Below, one piece after another: positions 1-33,796 of a stretch of DNA of 64,000 bases. Origin of the DNA: Sceloporus undulatus (lineage: Eukaryota; Chordata; Lepidosauria; Squamata; Phrynosomatidae); the NCBI RefSeq assembly GCF_019175285.1, contig NC_056528.1, positions 12,918,990-12,982,989 of the forward strand. The letters run 5' to 3'. The notes under the pieces were generated by a model. The model did no database searches and was not told the DNA's origin. It worked only from the letters and a program-made list of their open reading frames with translations. Every line of letters starts with the position of its first letter. The first letter of the stretch is position 1. A program made the position numbers and the translations under genes.

Positions 1-3000
1 TGTAGACGTGTTCTGGGGCATTACTTCTCTAACAAGTAATTTGGTACCAGAGGCAGAAATAACGTGGAGAGAATAGGGGTTGGTTGTCACACCACAAAAA
101 GGAGGAGCAGCTCAATATGTGTTCTCCAGAAAAACAGTTCCCTAGCTAAAATAATGGCCCCATAGTAGGGAAAACCATGTTACTCTGACAGCTGTCCATG
201 TGCCAAATTTAAGAGGTGCTATTCCTCCTTCTTATGGGTCTTTCCCTTTCAACTGAGCACAGATTGGACAACCCTTAAGTAAATCAGCCTTCTCCACTCC
301 AGCATCCTCCAGAAGTTTTGGATGAAAACTTCCACCATCCCAGACCATGCTGGCCAAGGCTCATGGGATGTGTACTCCAAAACATCTGGATGGTGCCAGA
401 ATTAGGGTCATTTGATGGATGACGAAGTAGGCTGCATAGCTTCCTTATTCACCTGTGTCTCTTGTCTTCTTCAGGTTTATGAGCGGACTGCTGCAGGCAA
501 CACTTTCCACCCCAAATGTGTTCAAGAGTTTCTTTAGGAGGACAAGAAGATAGAGGAGAGGCCAACATCTCCCTTTTCTCCGTCTTCAAGACCTGGCATT
601 AAATGGGCAGGACTGTTTGCAGATGGTTTGTTAGGCAACTCACTCTCACCCAACTACATGCTTCAACGCCAATCCTGCAACTGTATGAACTCCCACGATT
701 ACAATTGTGAATCTTTCCAGCTTTTCTTTAGAGGGATTCATCAGCAGATTTGGAGAGACATGGAATTGCACATTTGGGGTTCATAATCCAAAATCCCCAC
801 TGTCACCACTTAAGTTGCATTCAAAGTTTGGGGCTCACGGCTGGAAGGCCACCTGTTTATCTTCCCAAGGATGGCTCCCTCTTGTCTCTGTTCCAAGCCC
901 ATGCACTACCAGGTTTCTCTTTTTAGGTGAGTGCAATGCAAAGGCATTGGATCCAATCCATTGAGAAAGAAACAGTTGTGCATTCAACAACGCTGAGTGT
1001 TGCAGTTGTGCATTGCAGTTGACATTTAGTTGTGCATTGCACAGCACATCATCAGCATGTTTTGTGCAATGCTTCTCTTCAGACTGGGAGTGGCATAGTC
1101 TGGCATTTCTCCTTACATTATGCTGAAGGGATGTTGGATTGAAGCCTGAGTTTGAAATCTATTTTTAATGCCACCTCTCTTGTGGATTAGATGCCTTTAT
1201 ATTGTCCTTCTTTCCTTTCTGAAAAGTAACCCTCTGTGTTTTTACAGATGCCAGGATGTCTCTAGATTGTCCAGAGGTTGACATGAGAAATCTTTAGAAC
1301 AACATTTCTTTTTCTCAAAACAAAAAAGAAATTCAACAAGTATTTAAACAAGCCTTGTAAATTACCCTGCATCCTCTTCCAGTTTATGCCATTTCTGGCA
1401 AGTATATCTTTGTGTTAATTATTTTAATGGATTAATTCTCTGGATTAGGGATTTGGCCAGATTCTGTGAGTTTCCTTTAGAAAGAAAATGGTGTTTATTA
1501 AACATTTGAAGTGAGTATAATATGTTTACATGTTTCTCTGTTTTCAGAATGTGCTTAGAACCACAGGATATATCTTTGCTGGCTCTGTTATAATTTGCCT
1601 CAAACGTTCAACGACAACCCTATGAGGCAGACTGGTCCAAAGAGGACTAGCCCAAAGTCATCCAGTGGGTCTGGGGACTAGGAGTGGGATTTTCACAGTC
1701 CCAGCCCTGCACTGTCGCTGCTACGCCGCATTGACTCCCCTTCCTTGTCACCAGACATCTTGTTTTGTCTAGAGAACAACTGTGGACCTTTCTAAAAAAA
1801 ATTCCCTCCCACTGTATCAGCCTCCCAAAACAAATGTTGCTCCCATGCTTTCGACAAAAAGGAATGCGCCACTGACATGGACTCTCAAGCTTGGCAACCC
1901 TTCTGGGCAATAAATGTAGGGATCGTGTTTTGTGCTTCATGTGAGTTTCGGTCCTGCTCCTAACACCACCACAGCCGTTTCCCAAAAGAAGAAGAAGAAT
2001 CGGTCAGAATCACCTTCCAGCTTTATGCTGGCAAAAATGACTGTTACATAAATAATTATATTTTCTCAGAGGTTGTGTCAGGTTGGCATCTCATGCCGGT
2101 TCTCACAAGGCCTATAATGCTGATGTAAACTGCAGCACAAGACAGAAGAGGACCAGATAGGATAGGATAGTGCCTATCCCTGCCTAGGATAGTGGTTCTT
2201 GGGTGATCTGATGTGGAGGACAGATTTCCCCCTCCCTTTTGTGTCCCAAGGCCCAGTAATGTATTTGTTCCCATGGGCTACAACTGTTTCTTGCCATGAC
2301 TGACAGCAAATGGCTTATAGACAGGCACCAGCCCATGGTCCACCAATTTCAGGAGTTGGAGTGACTTCCACAAAACAAGAGACTACAGGACCAAACTGCC
2401 TGGTGGAAATCCATTTACAGCACTGCAATGCAGGAATGTTTGTGCTATTTTCCACTATGCAAAGAGTGAGTTGTGGTTCCAGACTGTTTCTGTTCTGCAG
2501 CCAGGGCAGCAAACCTGCTGCTTGATGTTACACAACTTCCTTCAGAGAGATGGACATATGCAATGATGAGAGAGCACAGCCCGCCTTCAGCCCTGGCACT
2601 GACCTGTTCTTCCATCACGGCAGAGGGCTCAGCCCTGAACCCTGTGATGCAAGACCTGAAAGGACATGGTGCCTCTGGGCAGAAGCAAAGTGTCTTTCCC
2701 TGCCTCATCTCAACTATCTTCAACTATCAGTTCTATGAACTGATTCTATCCTCAGGTTCCTAACTCTGAAGATACCAGCCACAGATGCTGGCAAAACGTC
2801 AGGAACAAACTCATAGCCTGAAAAACCCACAAAGAACTACGGAAGATGCCAGCCACAAAAGCCTTCGACTCCAAGGAAAACCTTTTGCCTCCTGGATGTT
2901 GTTGGACTGTGGCTCTTATTTGGAGTCCATAAAGGATGCAATTTACGGTAGATGTTGGGATGCATTTAGCACAAGGGAAGGGAGAAGTGTACTTAGTACA

Positions 3001-4530
3001 TGCTCAGAGGCAAGCCCGTCTAAGCAAGCCTATGGGATTGTCCCATGGAAATTTCAAAAATCATCTGGAAAGGAAGCAAATGCATCACACTGAGGGTATC
3101 AATTCAAACTCCAACAGTTGAAGGCTGGTCTTGGTTATTTTAATGGACTGTTGGAGTGAGACATGTCACTGGAGGATCAGGTGCTGAGGGGACACCAGGC
3201 AAATTGTGAGACAGAGTCAAAAACATGACAGGAATGAAGGAAGAGGCTATGGAGGATACGGATATAACCTCTTGGTTCTATTATGCTTGTATGCAAGGAT
3301 GAGTAAGTACTGCAGTTTTCTCAGCAATGTAGAAGAAAACAAGCATTTTTGCCCTATATTCTCCCCACGTTCAAACATCTCAAAGAGTTCCAGGGAAATT
3401 ATTCCATGCACAAACGCATGTGGTTTTTCTACTCACAATTCTTTTCTGTCTCATCAAATGCTTTCTCCATTTCCTTTCACTTCTACTGTGGGCTCCTGAG
3501 TGACTTATTCGTCTCTGGAATCCTCTCCAACTGTCTGGAAAGTTGTCTGTATACCCTTTCTTCTCTACTCCATGTTTTATTCCTTTTCCGATGCTGTATA
3601 AGACAGCAACCATGACAGCCAGGTCAGTTGGGGATGTGGGGAGCTGCAGTCCTCCAAAACTAACTTTTCCAAATTCTATTCTTAGTCATAACGGACAGCT
3701 ACAAACACCATACGAGAGGCACCATGAAAATTTAAACATTTATGACTGTGGGACAGAAAACCACTGATAATATTAGCTTTCTCACACACCTAGAAAAATA
3801 GTTTGACTGTAAGTGAATTGCAAAAAAAAAAAAAATTTATTGGAATGTCTTCATTTGGCAAGGTAGTTGTATCTTACAGACACACACAGACACACACAAA
3901 CCTACCTGCCTCAGAAGGATTTCTGAAGCAGGTGAGAAAGGAAGGTGGAGGAGAAGAGGAGAGACACTTAAGGACACTTTTTCATTTTTCAAAAAGGGGA
4001 GAAAAGGAGGTAAGAGAGACAAAACAGGCACACAGAGGTTGCTGCTTTCAAACCACACACACCACTGCTTTCAAACTATGATGCACACATGTACGCGTGC
4101 GCACACACACACAAACAAAACAGCCCATCCATCCCATCTGGGATTGGAGGAGCAGGAGGAAGAAAATAAAAATAGGCATGACTATCTCATCAAAATACAA
4201 CAGACACAACCACACAGCAGCATCTGCAAAGCATCTTGGGAGTGGGGGGCATCATTGAGGCATTGCAAAGGGCTGGGGTGAGGGGAAGGCACATGGCGCC
4301 GGTGCCCGGGTCGGGTGCAGCACCCCCAAAAAACCTGCCCCACTCCTTTCCACTTCCAAACCCAAAGTGGAGCAATGGGAAGGCCCAGGCTAAGCTATGG
4401 GAAACAATTCTGTAATATATACATATGGGGAGAGGGGGGTGTTAGGGCACGGGGTCAAAACCAGAATCTGGAATCCTTCAAAAAGTGGTTTTTTGGGGGG
4501 ACCCCTATGTGTTTCACCCGTGACAAGTGT
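1..4530. other. Region downstream of NR5A1 with no gene recognised
   Basis: No convincing coding exon. It holds AT-rich unique sequence at about 1290-1600 with homeodomain-like TTAATTA motifs, one foldback repeat copy near 2763, a poly(A) run near 3823-3835, and short CA runs at 3880-4110. In human the next gene on this side is the adhesion receptor ADGRD2; nothing here could be matched to it. Confidence 0.5.
2763..2868. repeat. Foldback repeat, family 1 copy
   Basis: Shares GATRCCAGCCACAGATGC, AACGTCAGGAA and AACCCACAAA motifs with copies at 6318-6395, 12498-12690 and 14628-14745. Probably a dispersed palindromic element; family not assigned. Confidence 0.55.
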
Positions 4531-4536
4531 TTTATT
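4531..4536 (-). terminator. NR5A1: Candidate poly(A) signal of NR5A1
   Basis: AATAAA on the minus strand (TTTATT on plus), about 1.3 kb after the NR5A1 stop. Cleavage would fall near 4505-4520. Chosen by distance only. Confidence 0.35.
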
Positions 4537-5843
4537 CCTGCTTTGTCCTTTCAAGATGAGTGTAAAACATGAACGTGTTCAACCAGACTTCTGAGTGTAT
4601 CTGCACTACACATTACAACAGTTTGACACCCTCTTAACCATCATGGCTCCATCCTGTGAATCGCTATGATCTCTGAACCCTGTTTTGGATTTCAAACTCC
4701 AGAATCCCTTTCCATTCTAACACGGGCTTCTGCGCACTGAAATCCAAACTATCCCACAGAATTAAAGGTTTGGAGAACCACTGGTGTGGGATGGTCAGTC
4801 TGTCTGAAACCAACATCCTCACAGTGTGCTGGACTACAACTCCCATCAACCTGGGGTTGCCAAGTGAACAGGTCTCTTACATGGTTGGGTAGAAGGGATT
4901 TCAGGAGAAGAGATGAACAATCTGAGACCAGGTTCTGAAACAAGGACTGGAGGTAGGAAGGGAGGAACCAGTCCAGGGCAATCTTTTTCTTGGCATGTTT
5001 TGGGAGGAGAAGAGCTGGCAGAATAAAAATTTGTGCAGCATCTGCTAGACAGAAGACACACATTTTTAACGATACAATAATAAGCTTGTGAAAGTAACAA
5101 TAGAGAACAAAGTCTTGGGGAACTCAATGTACTTCAGAAGAGATTAAAAATAAAAGAGAAAGGGGAATGAAATGACTAATAGAGAAAGTTAGAAAGAAAA
5201 CAAACTTGGGGTGGGGTGGAAACAACCCTTACTGGCTCATTTCCCAGCTGTAAGAGGCCACAGGTGGCTACCGGATTTTGGGAGTTGTAGTCCAACCAAC
5301 TGCAGAGGGACATTTTGGGGACAGGGTTCATTTCTGCTGAGTCCCTTTTCCATCTCCCCTCTTGCTTACCTGCTGAGGACACCCCAGCCACCCTCAGTGC
5401 AAACCAGGCCCTCCCAGAACAGTCTCCAAGGGCAGCCCCATGTGGTCTAGCCTCACTATTTCAGATATAGAGCGGGGGGAACAAAGCAAATCCCCCCTAA
5501 AAACCTTTTCCCATCTCTTGACAGCAGGAGAGAGAAGAGAGGGAAGGCAGAAGCTGAGAGCTGAAATCAGCGAACGCAGAAGAGCGACGCTCAGTAGAGT
5601 TGTTGTCAACATACACACACATATGTGCCCCCAGGGACAGCCTGGTGCTTTTCAAGGGCACGGATTAAAACAGGACTACTGGGAGAGAACGCCTGTCAGG
5701 GAAGGGGCAAGGATGCCCTCACCCCTGCCCTGCCCGCCCCCTGGCCTGGCCTTCTCTCCCGCCTGCGTTGCCGGCATCTCCATGCACCAGTCTCTCTTTC
5801 CCAGGAGGAGAAGATTGCCCGCCGCTTTGCCCCAGCCGTATTC
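4531..5843 (-). other. NR5A1: Probable NR5A1 3' UTR
   Basis: Sequence between the stop codon and the first well-placed AATAAA on the minus strand (4531-4536). A 1.3-kb 3' UTR is similar to the roughly 1.5 kb I recall for human NR5A1. The boundary is inferred. Further AATAAA motifs lie at about 3574 and 3836. Confidence 0.4.
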
Positions 5844-29463
<23,620 letters not shown>

Positions 29464-29520
29464 TCAGAGGCTGAGCCACCGCCGTCGGGGAAGGAAAGCG
29501 GGAGAAGGGGAAGGCAGCCC

Positions 29521-29528
29521 TTTTTATA
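29521..29528 (-). promoter_or_regulatory. TATA-like box close to NR5A1 exon 2
   Basis: TATAAAAA on the minus strand, 97 nt upstream of the NR5A1 start codon and flanked by GC-rich DNA. It could serve a proximal promoter producing a transcript that starts inside what is otherwise intron 1. It may equally be chance. Confidence 0.25.
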
Positions 29529-30018
29529 GCGCTCTGGGCAGAGAGAGAGACAGAGAGGGGTGAGGAAGGATGCTCCTGGTGATGATGAGGATGATGATGC
29601 TCCTCTTGCAAAGCAGGCTTTGGGAGAGGAGGAGGAGGAGGAGGAGGAGGAGTGGAGGGCCCATCATTCCCCCCCCCTCTCTCTCTCAGGAGACGCCCCT
29701 CCGAGGGACCCCCTTCCCCCCAATCCTAGGGGCTCCTCCTCCTCCTCCTCCCTCCCAAATATAAAGAGAAGCGGGCCAGAAACAGAAGGGACCCCATTCT
29801 GCTCTGCTTTCATGGCCCTTGGGTTCCAATTCCGGCCCTCTTGCCCAAAGGGAGCCAGGAATGGGGGTCTGGGGTGGTTAGCTTTGGGAACCAGGGGGTC
29901 TTGGGGGTCTGGGAAAGGGCTCAAGGAGTCTTCCCTTCCGCATCCATCCAAGGGATCCAAACCAAGGGCTGCCGTCGTTGGGCCTTCAAGTCCTTTGCTA
30001 TCATGGGGTTTCTTCACG

Positions 30019-30125
30019 TTTGTTTGCCTTCCTTTGAGGCTGAGAGAGTGTCACTCGCTTTAGGCCGGGCAGCAATTGAGCCAGGATTCGAACCCTGGAC
30101 TCTCCAAACAACTAAACTACGCTGG
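30019..30125 (-). mobile_element. tRNA-derived SINE, family 1 fragment
   Basis: CTTCCTTTGAGGCTGAGAGA and GGATTCGAACCCTGGACTCT (an intact B-box, reverse complement GGTTCGAATCC), ending at CTAAACTACGCTGG. Confidence 0.75.
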
Positions 30126-30176
30126 GATAGGAATGCACCGAGGAAAGGAGAGGAGAGGAGGCAGAACAACACCAAT

Positions 30177-30600
30177 AAGAATAAGAATAATGTTAACCAT
30201 GATGATGATGCTAATGGTGATTACAATGATAATAATAATGATGATGATGATAGTAATGATAATACTAATGATTAATAATGATAGTGGTGATGATAATGAT
30301 AATAAGGTTGATGAGAATGATAACAATAATGATTATAATGGTGATGACAATGATAGTAATAATTATTATGATGACGATAATAATAATAATAATAATTAGT
30401 AATGATGATGTTGGCAATTATAGTGATAATACTGTAATGACGATGATGAACATGATGTTGACAATGATTATTATTATTATTATGGTGATAACAATGATCA
30501 TGATATTAATAATGATGATGATGGTGGTGGTGATGATAATGATTATGATGATGACAAAGATAATAAAAATGATGATAATGACAATGATAATGATAATAGT
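30177..30600. repeat. Degenerate GAT/AAT/GAC trinucleotide array
   Basis: About 420 nt made almost only of GAT, AAT, GGT and GAC-type triplets with many interruptions, an old and decaying microsatellite. Long reading frames here are artefacts. Confidence 0.9.
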
Positions 30601-31182
30601 ATTTGCGCAGGATGATGGGAGATACGACACAAGGTTGCCCCTTTCCTCCCTCCTCAAGGGCTCAATTGACCATCCACACGTGCAAAGCGGTTGGTAAACC
30701 GGTCTCACTCCGGTTTACTTTCCTCCTTTCCTCCCTGCTTCTTGAGAATGAAGGTGTGGAAAAAGGATGGCATCCCTTCCCTCTATTTAACCACTTCCTG
30801 ATTACATTTTTAGGCGTGGGAATGGGGCAAGGGACACAGAGAGACCCCCGTTCACACGTGCGTCCACACTGACACGCGTCTGCGTTTCTCGGGAGGCTTT
30901 GAAACTTTCCAGGGCGGGTTGGTTTCCCCGCCGCATTTGGATGCTTTTTTAAAAATGGAGTGACTCCGGAGTCAAACACTAGGATCAACGAAGGAGAGCA
31001 AACCAAGCCAAAACCTATTCTTCTCTTGAAGAACATCAGCCACAACCGTCATAGATTTTGATGGCTCCTTTTTCTTTTTTTTTCCTCTTTAAAGGCTCTT
31101 AAATGGATCCCCAACAAAACGAAACGAAAGTGGTTCATAAAAGTCGAGGGAGGATGGAGGGGATGTGCATTGCAAGATTTGG

Positions 31183-31511
31183 ACGCTTTGGAAAGAAATA
31201 ACAGTCCTAATAATAATAATAATAATAATATAAATGCAACTCTCCCTTCCTACATGCTTTGGAAAGATATAACAATCCTAATAATAATAATAATAATAAT
31301 AATAGAATAATAGAATAGCAATTCTCCTTTCCCAGTTGGTTTGGAAAGAAATAACAATCCTAATAATCATAATCATAATCATAATATCATGATATAATAG
31401 CAGTTCTCCCTTCCTAAATGGTTTGGAAAGATATAACAACCCTGATAATAATAATAATATATTAATATAATAGCAATTCTCCCTTTCTAAATGCTTTGGA
31501 AAGAAATCACC

Positions 31512-31558
<47 letters not shown>

Positions 31559-31730
31559 TAGTAATTCTCCCTTCATAAATGCTTTGGAAAGAAATAATAA
31601 TAATAATAATAATATCATATAACATAATAGCAATTTTTCCTTCCCAGATGGTTTGGAAGGAAATAACCATCCTAATTATAATATAATAGCAATTCTCCCT
31701 TCCCAGGTTCTTTGAAAGGAAATAACTCTT
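31183..31730. repeat. Minisatellite of about eight units with internal AAT runs
   Basis: Unit pattern: TGCTTTGGAAAGAAATAACA, then ATCCTAATAAT and a variable AAT run, then ATAGCAATTCTCCCTTCC. Units are about 55-95 nt, differing mainly in AAT number. Confidence 0.85.
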
Positions 31731-32426
31731 TGGAAAGTGTCACACCACTTTAACTGCCAGGACTCCATTCTTGGGATTTATAGTTTGGTGAGGCGGCTGC
31801 CCTCATCAAACTACAAACCTTGCAAACTACCAACTACTTTGACAAACTACAAAGCCTTCAAACGAAGCAAGGGTTGTGACCTCCAGGAGTTGGACTGCAG
31901 CTCCCAGCATCCCTAGGAACATCTGGAAGACCAAAAACTATGACCCCCTGAACATATTAAGTTGTGTTTCTTTTGAGTTTCCTTGGGTTCCCTTCTGGGA
32001 AAAGGCGGCATACATCTAAATGAAATAAATACAGTAAATGGATGCCTAAATGAACTGTAAAGGGAAACTGTTGTGGGTTTCTAGGAGTTTAGAAATACAG
32101 TAAATACACATCTCCAGCCATTTCTCCAAACAGAAGCACCTTTTTCCTTTTGGAGGGGAAAGGTATAGAGCCAGCAAGTGTAATGGTTTAGGACTGGGAA
32201 GGTCACACTCTCTCTTTTATCTATATGGAAAGTCTATATAATATGGAAGGAATTACATATGGGCTCCATGTATGCACACACAGATAGGGATACATAGGAA
32301 GGTACTCAAATATCTATATAAATATTCAGTTTATAGGGAATGTATATGTGAGGAGGCTGCGACTACATAGGAATTAGGAATCCTACATAGGAATTATATC
32401 CCTATATACTTATAGGTTGGCCATAG

Positions 32427-32578
32427 AAACCCACTGAGTGACTTTGGGCAAGTCACACTCTCTCAGCCTCAGAGGAAGGCAATGGCAAACCCTTTCTGAA
32501 CAAATCTTTCCAAGAAAGACTCATGATAGGTGCGCCATAAATCAGGAATGGCTTGAAGGCACACAACACCACACACTT
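32427..32578 (+). mobile_element. tRNA-derived SINE, family 1, 3' part
   Basis: Plus orientation: CACTGAGTGACTTTGGGCAA, CTCTCAGCCTCAGAGGAAGG, then TGGCTTGAAGGCACACAACA at the tail. It interrupts the repeat cluster. Confidence 0.8.
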
Positions 32579-33341
32579 ATGGGTCACATAGTGTGTGCAA
32601 AGTAATAACACCCCAAATCCACAAAACAGGGATGTGTTTACTGGGAAAACCAAAATGCACAAAATGCAGGTTGCAAGTTTCCTCAGTATGGTTCTTTAAA
32701 CACCTTTTGCCTGGAGAAGAAGAAGCCAGGAAAAGCTTGCAGCCTATATTTTGTGCATTTTGGATGGAACTATATAGGAATTAGGAACCTTACTTAGGAT
32801 TTATATCCCTATTTAATTACAGGTGACATAGTGCATGCAAAGCACAATAACATGCCAAAACCACAAAATATGGAAACCAACCCAAATGCACAAAATGCAG
32901 GTTTCAAGCATTCTCAGTATGATTTTTAAACACCTTTTGCCTGTGGAGCCTGGAAAAGCTTGTATTTACATTTTGGTTGAACGTCTACATAGGAATTAGG
33001 AATCCTGCATAGGCTGAGGTGGCTGTTTTTCTGAGGCAGCCATTCTTTTCAGAGGAGAAAAAGATGGCAGAAAAAGATGCGCTTCCTGAGGGAAGGCTGA
33101 GGGGCTTAAAAGTTGCTCGGTTCACATTGTGTGTGGGGTGTGTGGGGTGCGTATGTGGGTCCCCTTTTTTGTATTTTCCCTCCTCATTCCTCACAAGGAG
33201 GCCCCTAACTCAGGTCTCAATGCCAATTTTCCTCATAGGTGCCATTTCCCCCCACAGAATTTACAGGGAGTATTCCCGCCTTTTTCTAACAGCCTTCAAA
33301 AACTCACTTCAGGGCCCAAAATGGGCCCAAAATACTGTAGG

Positions 33342-33796
33342 CGGGAAAATCCTGAGGTAAAAAACAAAAGCATTATTTCCACACTATAAATCCACGATTT
33401 ACACGTTGCCACAGGGTTTTATCCTTACCTATATATACATATACTATGAAACCCATCCAAAGGGAGCTGTCTTGGCCCTATAGACAAGTATAATAATGCC
33501 AAATACATCTTGCAAGCATTTCCACCAGCTTCTTCTTTATCAGGCAAAAGGTGTTGAAAAATCATACTAAGGAAGCTTGCAAGCTGTATTATTTGGTGCG
33601 TTTTGGTTGGTTTCCATATTTTGTGGATTTGGCATTATTATACTTGTCTATAGGGCCAAGACAGCTCCCTTTGGATGGGTTTCATAGTATATGTATATAT
33701 AGGTAAGGATAAAACCCTGTGGCAACGTGTAAATCGTGGATTTATAGTGTGGAAATAATGCTTTTGTTTTTTTACCTCAATATTTTCCCGCCTTTT
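33342..33796. repeat. Near-perfect long inverted repeat (foldback element)
   Basis: The left arm runs from GGCGGGAAAATCCTGAGGTA at about 33342 to about 33512. Its reverse complement runs from about 33628 to the end (TACCTCAATATTTTCCCGCC). The arms differ at only a few positions over roughly 165 nt. The loop holds the TTCTTCTTTATCAGGCAAAA core. Confidence 0.8.

Noticed and set aside
970-1060. Repeated GTTGTGCATT(GCA) words as a possible regulatory array
   Set aside because: Only three or four irregular copies in under 100 nt; too short and degenerate to support a call.
30278-30708. Long Met/Ile-rich frames in both directions
   Set aside because: Produced by the GAT/AAT array, not by a gene.
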